Source: CAZGGW01 sp964525365 (GTDB lineage: Bacteria; Bacillota_I; Bacilli_A; RF39; UBA660). From it: a stretch of 53,114 bases of DNA. Below are positions 7,622 to 15,543 of this stretch, one piece after another. The stretch lies in contig CAZGGW010000002.1 of NCBI GenBank assembly GCA_964525365.1, forward strand, positions 1-53,114. The letters are read 5' to 3'. Under the pieces are notes generated by a model. The model was not told the DNA's origin and did no database searches. It saw only the letters and a program-made list of their open reading frames with translations. Position numbers and translations under genes: made by a program. How positions within the stretch are numbered: the stretch's first letter is position 1; each line of letters starts with the position of its first letter.

Positions 7622-7646
7622 AAAAAAAGCAAACTTTATGTTTACT
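7622..7646 (-). terminator. Intrinsic terminator of rpmE
   Basis: On the minus strand stem AGTAAAC/GTTTGCT (one G-U pair, 5-base loop) is followed by seven T, overlapping the rpmE stop codon. Confidence 0.75.
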
Positions 7647-7845
7647 ATTCTTTAATTCCATATTTATCTTTGAATTTTTGAACATTTCCAGTTTTGACAG
7701 TTTTATATTTTCCTGTATAAAATGAATGACATTTATTACATGTTTCAAGTTGAATTTCTTCTTTTGTTGATCTTGTAATAAATTCATTTCCACATGCGCA
7801 TTTCACCTTACATTCTTTGTATTCTGGATGAATCCCTTTTTTCAT
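7645..7845 (-). CDS. rpmE: 50S ribosomal protein L31 (zinc-binding form)
   Basis: A 66-residue L31 of the C+ type. The zinc ligands are visible as C13, C17 (CKVKCACGNEF region; a third Cys at 19) and the CNKC pair at about 36-39. The N-terminus MKKGIHPEYKE and the SFYTGK motif are typical. It has a strong GAGGAGG ribosome site and its own promoter and terminator, so it is monocistronic. The leader contains a perfect 18-bp palindrome (see separate entry). Confidence 0.96.
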   Translation of the reverse strand: MKKGIHPEYKECKVKCACGNEFITRSTKEEIQLETCNKCHSFYTGKYKTVKTGNVQKFKDKYGIKE

Positions 7846-7859
7846 ATATCCTCCTCGCC

Positions 7860-7877
7860 ATAACTATTAATAGTTAT
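7860..7877. promoter_or_regulatory. Perfect 18-bp palindrome in the rpmE leader
   Basis: ATAACTATTAATAGTTAT is a perfect dyad placed between the rpmE promoter and its ribosome site. It could be a repressor operator or a leader hairpin that affects the ribosome site. Autoregulatory L31 leaders are known in Bacillota, but I cannot match this one to them by eye. Confidence 0.5.
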
Positions 7878-7896
7878 AGAAATAACTTCAAGTGGT

Positions 7897-7926
7897 ATTA
7901 TACAATAAGAAACACCAAAAAGTCAA
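7897..7926 (-). promoter_or_regulatory. Sigma-A-like promoter of rpmE
   Basis: On the minus strand TTGACT (7921-7926) and TATAAT (7897-7902) are 18 bp apart. Confidence 0.65.
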
Positions 7927-7991
7927 TCTTTTAATGTTTCTACAGCATTAATAATTTTGTCTGCCTATTGATCAATAAGTTTTCTCGGCAT
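7923..7991 (-). pseudogene. Possible remnant of a second SGNH-like gene (3' end only)
   Basis: An 18-bp exact direct repeat (AATCTTTTAATGTTTCTA) occurs at 7925-7942 and again at 8053-8070, the latter inside the last codons of the SGNH-like gene. On the minus strand the first copy reads ADKIINAVETLKD then a stop, matching the SNKIIETLKDY end of the neighbour. Upstream, the same frame is broken by stops (TAG after LIDQ). This suggests a decayed tandem duplicate whose end now overlaps the rpmE promoter. It rests on a short stretch only. Confidence 0.4.
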
Positions 7992-8047
7992 AAACGACTA
8001 AAAACTTGACTGTAGATTATTCTAAAAAGTTGCACTTGACTTTTTAA

Positions 8048-8719
8048 TCAATAATCTTTTAATGTTTCTATTATCTTATTTGATATAAAATTATATCCTT
8101 CTTCAGTAGGATAATTGTTTGTAGGCAAGTAATTTATATTAAATTCAAATTCTTTTTTTATTTCTATGTAAATAGTATTTTTATTTTCTAAAGTCTTTAA
8201 AAGCGTTTCTAACTCGTCTACTAAATATTTTCTTTCATCAATATAATATAGTCCTATTATAAAAATTTCACAGTCATTGAGCTTTCTTATTTTATTTATT
8301 AATGTACTATAATCGTTATATATTTCAATTATTTTATTGTTTTTTTCTAAATAACTCAATTCTTCTTTCTTCATAGTTTCTTTTAACTCTGTCATCCCAT
8401 ATGATAAAGTTAAAATATTTGCTTGCTTTATGATTTGATTTATATTTTCGTGATCTAGATTATTTGTTATTTCTTTTATAGTTTCTTTTATTAATAATCC
8501 TTCTTTTGTATAAAAATCGTTATAACTTTTTAATTTTTTTTCTTTTAATAATTCTTCTTTTAATAAATACGAAAAACTTTTTGTATAAGTATTTAAATTA
8601 GTTTTTCCTATCGAAAGTTCATCTCCTAACGAAACGTAATTTAACTTATGAACATACGTTAGTTTAAAAATTACTATAATCAAAATTACAGTAAAAAGAA
8701 AAATAATTTTTATTTTCAT
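8048..8719 (-). CDS. Membrane-anchored SGNH/GDSL-like protein with degenerate catalytic blocks
   Basis: A 223-residue protein with one N-terminal transmembrane segment (about residues 3-22) and an extracytoplasmic SGNH-like fold. Block I reads VSLGDELSIG, with Glu34 where the nucleophilic Ser of GDSL should be. Block III reads LSYGMTEL in place of GxND. Block V reads NNYPTEEGY, with Tyr203 where the catalytic His of xHP should be. The fold assignment rests on these aligned but mutated blocks and is my inference. It is probably a non-catalytic binding or structural protein. It lies 8 bases downstream of murA on the same strand, so it is co-transcribed with a peptidoglycan-synthesis gene. Confidence 0.65.
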   Translation of the reverse strand: MKIKIIFLFTVILIIVIFKLTYVHKLNYVSLGDELSIGKTNLNTYTKSFSYLLKEELLKEKKLKSYNDFYTKEGLLIKETIKEITNNLDHENINQIIKQANILTLSYGMTELKETMKKEELSYLEKNNKIIEIYNDYSTLINKIRKLNDCEIFIIGLYYIDERKYLVDELETLLKTLENKNTIYIEIKKEFEFNINYLPTNNYPTEEGYNFISNKIIETLKDY

Positions 8720-8727
8720 AGTTAATA

Positions 8728-9981
8728 TTACTCAATTATTTTGATTTTAGCACCCACTTCGGACAATTTTTCAATTATATCCTCATATCCTCTTAATATA
8801 AATTCTATATTATCTATTGTTGTTGTTCCTTCCGCTACTAAACCTGCGACAAGTAAAGAAGCTCCAGCTCTTAAATCAGTTGCAACAACATTTTTTCCTT
8901 TTAATTTAGTTGGGCCATATATTTGTAACACATTATTTTTTACAAGTTTTGTGTTTGCTCCCATATTATTTAAATATTCTGCATTTTTAAATCTACTTTC
9001 ATATATTGTTTCTTCTATCATTGATTTACCATTTGCTTGAGTTAATAAGGTAGTAAATGGTTGCTGCAAATCAGTGGGAAATCCAGGATAAGCAAGTGTT
9101 ATTATATTTGTCCCAGTTAATTTTTTTTGCTTACTTATTATTATTTCATCATCATTTATTATAAAGTCTACACCTACTTCTTTTAATTTAATTAGAAGCA
9201 TCCGAATATGTTCCTTTATAACAGATTTGATTTTTAAATTTTTTCCAATTAAAGCCCCTATTATTAAATAAGTTCCAGCTTCTATTCTATCTGGAAAAAC
9301 TTCAATCACTCCATTTTCTAATGTTTCTACTCCTCTTATTTCTATACAACTTGTTCCAGCTCCAGATATTTTAGCTCCCATATTTATTAAAAAAGATGCT
9401 ATATTTACTATTTCTGGCTCTTTTGCTGCATTTTCTATTATAGTTAACCCTTTTGCTTTAGTAGCTGCAATCATTATATTTATAGTTGCTCCTACGCTAG
9501 GAAAATCTAAATATATTTTATTTCCTTTTAATTCCTTCGCTTTTATTATATATTTATTTTTAATTTGAGTTACAGTTGCTCCTAATAATTTAAATCCTTT
9601 TATATGTAAGTCTATTGGTCTGTTTCCAATTTTACAACCTCCTGGGAAAGAAATTTCTACTTTTTTAAATTTTGCTAATAACGCTCCCATAAAATAATAT
9701 GATGCTCTCATCTGCACACTTAATTCTTCTGGTATTTTCTTATTAACACAATTGGTACTATCTATTTTTAATGTGTTACCATTATAATCTACTTTACAAT
9801 TCAAAAGTTCTAATATTTCTATCAAATATTTTATATCACTTATTTTAGGTACGTTATAAATAATGGAGTTATTACAAGATAATATTGCTGCCGGTATCAA
9901 AGCTACCGCACTATTTTTTGCTCCACTTATATTTATTGTTCCTTCTAATAGTTGATTTCCATTTATTTCTATTTTTGGCAT
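8728..9981 (-). CDS. murA: UDP-N-acetylglucosamine 1-carboxyvinyltransferase
   Basis: MurA makes the first committed step of peptidoglycan synthesis, adding enolpyruvate from PEP to UDP-GlcNAc. The full-length 417-residue protein has the EPSP-synthase fold with an N-terminal LLEGTINISGAKNSAV block (the Lys of AKN binds substrate) and the RAGASLLVAGL and GYEDIIEKL blocks near the end. In the loop that carries the phosphomycin-reactive Cys of most MurA enzymes, I read GAGTSCIEIRG further on, and the PGGCKIGNRPIDLHIKG loop is intact with its Cys. Its position upstream of spoIID parallels B. subtilis murAA. Confidence 0.97.
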   Translation of the reverse strand: MPKIEINGNQLLEGTINISGAKNSAVALIPAAILSCNNSIIYNVPKISDIKYLIEILELLNCKVDYNGNTLKIDSTNCVNKKIPEELSVQMRASYYFMGALLAKFKKVEISFPGGCKIGNRPIDLHIKGFKLLGATVTQIKNKYIIKAKELKGNKIYLDFPSVGATINIMIAATKAKGLTIIENAAKEPEIVNIASFLINMGAKISGAGTSCIEIRGVETLENGVIEVFPDRIEAGTYLIIGALIGKNLKIKSVIKEHIRMLLIKLKEVGVDFIINDDEIIISKQKKLTGTNIITLAYPGFPTDLQQPFTTLLTQANGKSMIEETIYESRFKNAEYLNNMGANTKLVKNNVLQIYGPTKLKGKNVVATDLRAGASLLVAGLVAEGTTTIDNIEFILRGYEDIIEKLSEVGAKIKIIE

Positions 9982-10047
9982 TATTTCCTCTTCATATAAA
10001 TACTATAATGTTTTTTTGATTTTTAGTCAAATTTTTTAAAGTTACCT

Positions 10048-10590
10048 TTACGAAATCAGATAATATAATAATAAAATTGTTAATATAAAAGCCGCTATTA
10101 TTTTTGAAATTTCTCCAGTTTTATTACTAACAATTTTTCCAAGTTTAAATCCTGTGATTGTAAATATAAAACTAAATGCACTAAATACTATGCAAGAAAG
10201 TAAAATTTTATTTGTAATAACATTCAATCCTATACCAACAGAAAAACTATCTATAGAAACAAAAAATCCAAATAATATTATATTTAAAATGTTTAGATTA
10301 TTATACTTTATTTCTTCTTTCAAAGACTTAATTATTTGAAATATTAAAATAAAAAATATGGCACATATTAAATAACGAGTATCAATTTTTAGATATTTTA
10401 CCAATTCAGTTCCTATTGTTATTCCTACGAGTGGCATTATGAAATGAAATATTCCAACTATTATTGAACAATACAACATATTTTCTTGTGAAATTCCTAA
10501 AATTCCGTAAGCAATTGACAAACTAAAAGCATCCAAGCTTAAACTAATCGCTATCAAAAATATAGAAACTATTTCAAAATTAATTCTCAT
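10048..10590 (-). CDS. MntP/YtaF-family membrane protein (putative manganese efflux)
   Basis: A 180-residue protein with six predicted hydrophobic helices. It has the two-repeat arrangement of the MntP family, with Asp-bearing motifs ISLSLDAFSLSIAYG (about residue 20) and GFFVSIDSFSVGIGLN (about residue 112). These acidic residues in helices 1 and 4 are the conserved ion-binding sites of MntP. In B. subtilis mntP (ywlD) lies near spoIIR and prmC, as here. The sporulation-linked YtaF is the other member of this superfamily, and the choice between them is open. Confidence 0.75.
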   Translation of the reverse strand: MRINFEIVSIFLIAISLSLDAFSLSIAYGILGISQENMLYCSIIVGIFHFIMPLVGITIGTELVKYLKIDTRYLICAIFFILIFQIIKSLKEEIKYNNLNILNIILFGFFVSIDSFSVGIGLNVITNKILLSCIVFSAFSFIFTITGFKLGKIVSNKTGEISKIIAAFILTILLLYYLIS

Positions 10591-10605
10591 ACAATAATTT
10601 TATTA

Positions 10606-11124
10606 TTAATATTTAAAATTATCTATTATTTTTGTTATTAAAAATTTATATTCTATTTTTTTAGATTCTGTTTCTTCTATTAAACAAAGCGGAGGAAACA
10701 TAACACACCAATAATTGCTTCCTTTACCACTTCCTAATGTAATTACCAACGATTCATAATTTCCTTTTGGATAGATAACATCTTTATAATTTTTTTCTGG
10801 AAAATAATTTATTCCATATTTAACACTATAACTTAAGTCGGATTTATTTTCTACTAATACATTTCCTATATCATTTTCTATATTGTGAACCATATCCACT
10901 ATTCTATTTCTTGAGTCTTCTATATTATTAGAAGCATTTATATAAGTCAGTTCATCTGTAATACTTTCCAATACTAAACTTTTTAATTTTATATCTTCTT
11001 CTGTATCACTATTTGGTATTATTCTAAATCTTATAGATTCTTCTGGAATAATATATTTTTCATTTTTTATATTTATAAAAAATATTGCTGTTATTATTGT
11101 TAAAAATATTATCACTTTTTTCAT
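10606..11124 (-). CDS. spoIIR: Stage II sporulation protein R
   Basis: SpoIIR is the forespore-made, secreted signal that triggers SpoIIGA to process pro-sigma-E in the mother cell. This 172-residue protein has an N-terminal signal or anchor (residues 1-20). The family blocks follow: IRFRIIPNSDTEEDIKLKSLV, the YSVKYGINYFPEKNY block and the terminal GSGKGSNYWCVMFPPLCL block with its paired Cys. It keeps the B. subtilis order prfA-prmC-spoIIR-mntP. The ribosome site (AAAGG) sits 11 bases upstream inside the loop of a hairpin, which is unusual. Confidence 0.95.
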   Translation of the reverse strand: MKKVIIFLTIITAIFFINIKNEKYIIPEESIRFRIIPNSDTEEDIKLKSLVLESITDELTYINASNNIEDSRNRIVDMVHNIENDIGNVLVENKSDLSYSVKYGINYFPEKNYKDVIYPKGNYESLVITLGSGKGSNYWCVMFPPLCLIEETESKKIEYKFLITKIIDNFKY

Positions 11125-11126
11125 TT

Positions 11127-11159
11127 AAAAATCAACCTTTCAAATTAATGTTGATTTTT
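11127..11159 (-). terminator. Hairpin between prmC and spoIIR
   Basis: Inverted repeat AAAAATCAAC/GTTGATTTTT. On the minus strand it could end prmC transcripts, although its loop also holds the only ribosome site for spoIIR. Confidence 0.5.
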
Positions 11160-11170
11160 TCTGCTATTTT

Positions 11171-11941
11171 TTATTCATTAAAGATAAAAATATATCTATC
11201 ATTTTTTGACAAATCTATTTCTTTCAAAATTTTAGAATTCGGAAAATATTTTTTAGAAATTTTTATTACCGCCTCAGCCTCGAAACTACCGATTTCCAGT
11301 GCTATCATATTTTTCTTGTTTAAGTATTGTTTTGCCTCAAACAATATTTTTTCATAATAAAATAGTCCATTTTGACAAGCATATAAAGCCTTATGTGGTT
11401 CATACTTTTTAACACTAATATCTATTTTTTCACTTTTAGAAATATATGGCGGATTAGAAATAATAATGTCATATTTTTCATGTATATTTGAAAAAATGTT
11501 ACTTCTGATAAAATTTATATTTGTTTCATTTAGTTCAGATGATTTTTTTGCTAAATTTAGAGCTTTACGTGAAATATCACTTGCATCTATTTTTGATTTG
11601 GAAAGTTCTTTTTTTAATGCAATTGAAATGGCACCCGAACCAGTACATAAATCTAATATTTTTATATTTTTATTAAAGTGCTGTTTTATATAATTTATCG
11701 TTTTTTCTACCAAATATTCTGTTTCTGGCCTTGGAATTAAAACATCTTTATTTACTAATATTTTGTAACCATAAAAAGAAACATACCCTATTAAATATTG
11801 AATAGGATAATGTTTATTTAACTTCTTTATGTCTCTTTTTATATTTTCACTTACTTTTATTAGTTCTTTTATTTCAGCATTTCTGCTTTTATAAATATCA
11901 TTTAATGTTATCTGATTCAAGTTTTCGCCTCTCATCTTCAT
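11171..11941 (-). CDS. prmC: Peptide chain release factor N5-glutamine methyltransferase
   Basis: PrmC methylates the GGQ glutamine of release factors RF1 and RF2. The class I methyltransferase core shows LDLCTGSGAISIALKKE (SAM site) and ISNPPYIS (catalytic NPPY). The N-terminal helical domain is short: about 45 residues precede PIQYLIGYV, against about 75 in B. subtilis. The start is uncertain. An ATG at 11941 has no good ribosome site, while a TTG at 11920 is preceded by AGAGG. It overlaps the end of prfA, its substrate's gene, by about 20-44 bases. Confidence 0.93.
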   Translation of the reverse strand: MKMRGENLNQITLNDIYKSRNAEIKELIKVSENIKRDIKKLNKHYPIQYLIGYVSFYGYKILVNKDVLIPRPETEYLVEKTINYIKQHFNKNIKILDLCTGSGAISIALKKELSKSKIDASDISRKALNLAKKSSELNETNINFIRSNIFSNIHEKYDIIISNPPYISKSEKIDISVKKYEPHKALYACQNGLFYYEKILFEAKQYLNKKNMIALEIGSFEAEAVIKISKKYFPNSKILKEIDLSKNDRYIFIFNE

Positions 11942-12962
11942 TTATTAAAGCACTAATAAGTTCCGATAAATTTCCTTCCATTATTTTATCCAAATGCATA
12001 ACCGTATAATTAATTCTGTGATCGGTAAGTCTGTTTTGAGGAAAATTATAAGTCCTTATTTTTTCGGATCTGTCACCAGTTCCTATTTTACTTCGCCTTT
12101 CATTACCTAATTTTTCTTCTTGCTTTTGTAGTTCTAAATCATATAATTTGGTCGCTAATATCTTCATACCTTTTTCCTTGTTTTTTATTTGACTTCTTTC
12201 CGTTTGAGAATATACTACAATTCCTGATGGAATATGAGTTATTCTAACAGCTGAATCAGTAGTATTAACACTTTGTCCTCCTGCTCCGCTACTTCGGCAA
12301 ACATCTATTTTTAAATCTTTTTGTTCAATATCAATCTTTACATCATCAGCCTGTGGCATAACTAGTACAGTCGCAGTAGAAGTATGTACTCTACCTTGAG
12401 TTTCTGTTGTAGGAACACGTTGTACTCTATGAGCCCCGCTTTCATATTTTAACTTAGAATATACATTTTCGCCTTTAATCAAAAATTCTATTGTAGAATA
12501 TCCGCCATTCTCTCCTCTTATTTCATGATTTACTTCAATCTTCCATGACTCTTTTTCCGCATATTTTGAATACATTTCAAATAAATCGCCAGCAAAAATA
12601 TTTGCTTCGTCACCACCAGCTGCTCCTCTTATTTCCATTATTATGTCTTTTTCATCATTTTCATCTTTTGGTAGCAATAAAATTTTTAATTGTTGTTCTA
12701 TTTTTTCTTTCTCTTTTGTTAATTTTTGTGATTCTTCGACAGCAAAGTCGTGTAACTCTACATCTTTTTCCATTTCTTGAGCCGTGACTAAATCCAACTC
12801 AATTACTTTGTATTTTTCATACACATCCACGATTTTCTGTAAATAAATTTTCTCTTTTGATAACTTTTTCATTTTCTCAAAATCATTATATATATCTTGA
12901 GATTCCAATTCATTTTGTATCTCATAATATTTCTTTTCAATTATTTCTAATCTTTCTTTCAC
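11898..12962 (-). CDS. prfA: Peptide chain release factor 1
   Basis: RF1 reads UAA and UAG stop codons and releases the finished peptide. The 354-residue product has the GGQ loop SSGAGGQSVNTTDSAVRITH in domain 3 and a tripeptide anticodon-like region in domain 2 (PTTETQGRVHTST; the PxT motif). It uses a GTG start at 12960-12962 with AGGAGG six bases upstream. It is followed by its modifying enzyme prmC in an overlapping operon. Domains and length are normal. Confidence 0.97.
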   Translation of the reverse strand: MKERLEIIEKKYYEIQNELESQDIYNDFEKMKKLSKEKIYLQKIVDVYEKYKVIELDLVTAQEMEKDVELHDFAVEESQKLTKEKEKIEQQLKILLLPKDENDEKDIIMEIRGAAGGDEANIFAGDLFEMYSKYAEKESWKIEVNHEIRGENGGYSTIEFLIKGENVYSKLKYESGAHRVQRVPTTETQGRVHTSTATVLVMPQADDVKIDIEQKDLKIDVCRSSGAGGQSVNTTDSAVRITHIPSGIVVYSQTERSQIKNKEKGMKILATKLYDLELQKQEEKLGNERRSKIGTGDRSEKIRTYNFPQNRLTDHRINYTVMHLDKIMEGNLSELISALINEDERRKLESDNIK

Positions 12963-13002
12963 AATTTCCTCCTATTTTTAATATCTATGTATTAATTCGT
13001 AG

Positions 13003-13437
13003 CTATAAATCGTGATTTACATCCTCATCTTCATCCACTATTACCAAATCTTTTAAATCATCTTCATTATCATCATCTTCGGTATCTTGCTTTTCGTCAT
13101 AATAAAGATCATCTGATTCGCACTCATCTATATCTTCTTCATCTATTATCTCATCACTATCTTCTTCTATATTTTTCAATGAAATTTTTAAACTATGTTT
13201 TTCTCTTAAATCCCAATATCCTTTTTCTAACTGCACAAATCTTTTTTCAGTTGTTAAAAGTGTGAAAAAATCAGCAATTTGATCATCATACGCTTTCTCG
13301 TCAAATTCAAGTATATCGCAAATTGTCTGAAATAAATCAGCCGTTTTCATTTTCTTTCCCTTTTCTTGTAATATCAAATAAGCGATATCATCATAACCTT
13401 TTCCTTCTAATTTTTCTTTTTCTATTTTTAATTTCAT
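13003..13437 (-). CDS. rpoE: RNA polymerase delta subunit
   Basis: Delta (RpoE) is the Bacillota-specific RNA polymerase subunit that raises transcription specificity and recycling. The N-terminal HARE-HTH domain spans about residues 1-85 (YDDIAYLILQEKGKKMKTADL ... FVQLEKGYWDLR). It is followed by an almost purely Asp/Glu tail of about 55 residues, the diagnostic feature. Two starts are possible. The ATG at 13452 has AGGAG upstream, but the predicted transcription start near 13460 would cut that site. I therefore prefer the ATG at 13437 with AAAGGA. Confidence 0.93.
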   Translation of the reverse strand: MKLKIEKEKLEGKGYDDIAYLILQEKGKKMKTADLFQTICDILEFDEKAYDDQIADFFTLLTTEKRFVQLEKGYWDLREKHSLKISLKNIEEDSDEIIDEEDIDECESDDLYYDEKQDTEDDDNEDDLKDLVIVDEDEDVNHDL

Positions 13438-13466
13438 TTTTAATCCTTTCATTTCTTTCTCCTAAC

Positions 13467-13494
13467 ATTATACATATTTTTTTCTATAAATCAA
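13467..13494 (-). promoter_or_regulatory. Candidate promoter of rpoE
   Basis: On the minus strand TTGATT (13489-13494) and TATAAT (13467-13472) are 16 bp apart. It lies in the divergent gap to the penicillin-binding protein gene. Confidence 0.45.
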
Positions 13495-13608
13495 TATTAT
13501 TTTGATGACTTTTTAATTTTTGTCATATTATATTTTATATTTTTCATTATAATAAGTGTTTATTTTTTTATTTTTTATACATACTAATGCATGAATGGAT
13601 AAAATATT

Positions 13609-15543
13609 ATGAGATTGATAGCTAAATTAACAAAAGTATTTATTTTTTTAATATTATCTTTTATTATTTTTAACTTTGGATTGTATGCATATGCATATAT
13701 AACACCGAAGTTAGATCTTAAAACAGCCAATCAATTATATATTTATGATTCTGATGGCGATTTGGCATTTGAAAACTTAGATAATTCTAAATGGATTGAA
13801 TTTTCGGACATATCGGAAAATGTTATAAACGCTACTATTTCATTAGAAGATAAAAATTTTTATAATCATAAGGGATTTGATTATCTGAGAATAATAAAAG
13901 CTATGTTAACTAACATTAACAAGCAAAAGATTGTGCAAGGTGCTTCAACTATTTCTCAACAATATGTAAAAAATCTTTTTTTAGACTTTGATAAAACTTG
14001 GAAAAGAAAAATCAAAGAAGCATATTTAACGTTCGAATTAGAGAGCCATTATACAAAAGAAGAAATATTAGAGGGTTATTTAAATACAATTAACTATGGA
14101 ACTGGAAATTATGGAATAGAAAGCGCTAGTAATTATTATTTTAATAAAAGTGCTAGCGACTTAACAATTGCAGAGGCTACCATTTTAGTAGGAATTCCTA
14201 AAAGTCCCAGTTTTTATAATCCAATCACTAACTATAGTAATGCAAAAAAAATTCAAAAAACGATTTTATTTAGTATGGTTAAAAATGGATACTTAACTAC
14301 TGAACAAATGAATAATATATATAATGAGAAATTAGAATTTTATGGAAAAAAAGACAATGGAGTTTTAAGTAGCTTATATTATTATAAAGATGCAGTGGTT
14401 AAAAAATTAAATGAAATTAATACAATTCCCGATTCTCTTATTGAAACCGGAGGATTAAAAATATATACAACTTTAGATGTTGAAACACAAGAAAAACTAG
14501 AAAGTGTAATAAATGAAGAACTTACGATAGATAAACTAGAAATATCATCTTTAGTTGTTGAACCAAATACAGGAAAAGTCTTAGCATTAATTGGAGGTAG
14601 TGACTACAACGAAACTCAATATAACCGCGTAACTCAATCTAAAAGACAAGTGGGCTCTACAATAAAACCTTTCATCTATTATGGAGCTTTATCAAATGGT
14701 TTTACTTCATCTAGTTCTTTTTCTAGTGAACTCACTACTTTTAATATAGGAGATAATAAAACTTACTCACCTAAAAATTACAATAATATTTATGCAAATA
14801 AAAACATTTCGTTAGCTGCCGCTATTGCTTATTCAGATAACATTTATGCGGTTAAAACTCATTTGTTTTTAGGCAATGAAACATTAATAAATACTGCTTT
14901 AATCAGTGGTATCAAAACAGATATCCAAAACAATGCTTCTTCAGCCTTAGGAACTACTGAAATTAATATGCTGGACTATAGTAACGGATACTCAACTTTA
15001 GCTAATAATGGAATAAAAAATGAAAGTTATTTAATAGAAAAAGTTACAGATATAAATGGAAATATTATTTACGAACATGAAGAAACGGCAGAAAAAGTTT
15101 TAAATAGTAAATATGTTTATATTTTAAATGAACTTTTATCTAATACTTATAGTTATTCTTTCGTGGATTATTCAACTCCAACAATGTTATCTGTAAAAAA
15201 TAATTTATCTAAAAAATATGCAGTTAAAAGTGGAACTACTACAACCGATTGTTGGACTATTGGATATAACCCGGAAATATTAGTTATGGTATGGGTTGGA
15301 TATGACAATAATACTGAAGTTTCTTCAAAAGAATCTAAAATATCTAAAAAAATATGGGCAAAATCTATTGATTTAATATTAGAACAAAAAAAAGAAACTT
15401 GGTATGAAATACCAAATAACGTTACTGCGACATTAGTCAATCCAATATCTGGAGTTTATGAGAAGTCAAATAAAAATGTATTACTTTATTATATAAAAGG
15501 TACAGAACCGCATATAAGTAATACATATGAATTATTAAATTAA
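13609..15543 (+). CDS. Class A penicillin-binding protein (transglycosylase/transpeptidase)
   Basis: A 644-residue bifunctional peptidoglycan synthase. It has one N-terminal membrane anchor (residues 9-32). The GT51 transglycosylase domain carries EDKNFYNHKGFD (catalytic Glu, about residue 84) and GASTISQQYVKNL. The transpeptidase domain carries the nucleophile motif STIK in RQVGSTIKPF, YSDN and KSGTT. All catalytic motifs are intact. It is one of the few genes in the left arm that run against replication. It ends with its stop codon overlapping that of noc. PBP1a-type is likely, but the paralogue cannot be fixed. Confidence 0.95.
   Translation: MRLIAKLTKVFIFLILSFIIFNFGLYAYAYITPKLDLKTANQLYIYDSDGDLAFENLDNSKWIEFSDISENVINATISLEDKNFYNHKGFDYLRIIKAMLTNINKQKIVQGASTISQQYVKNLFLDFDKTWKRKIKEAYLTFELESHYTKEEILEGYLNTINYGTGNYGIESASNYYFNKSASDLTIAEATILVGIPKSPSFYNPITNYSNAKKIQKTILFSMVKNGYLTTEQMNNIYNEKLEFYGKKDNGVLSSLYYYKDAVVKKLNEINTIPDSLIETGGLKIYTTLDVETQEKLESVINEELTIDKLEISSLVVEPNTGKVLALIGGSDYNETQYNRVTQSKRQVGSTIKPFIYYGALSNGFTSSSSFSSELTTFNIGDNKTYSPKNYNNIYANKNISLAAAIAYSDNIYAVKTHLFLGNETLINTALISGIKTDIQNNASSALGTTEINMLDYSNGYSTLANNGIKNESYLIEKVTDINGNIIYEHEETAEKVLNSKYVYILNELLSNTYSYSFVDYSTPTMLSVKNNLSKKYAVKSGTTTTDCWTIGYNPEILVMVWVGYDNNTEVSSKESKISKKIWAKSIDLILEQKKETWYEIPNNVTATLVNPISGVYEKSNKNVLLYYIKGTEPHISNTYELLN

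Noticed and set aside
12730..12745. TTCGACA (exact 0A-box core) in prfA
   Set aside because: Single copy inside a coding sequence with no promoter context; taken as chance.
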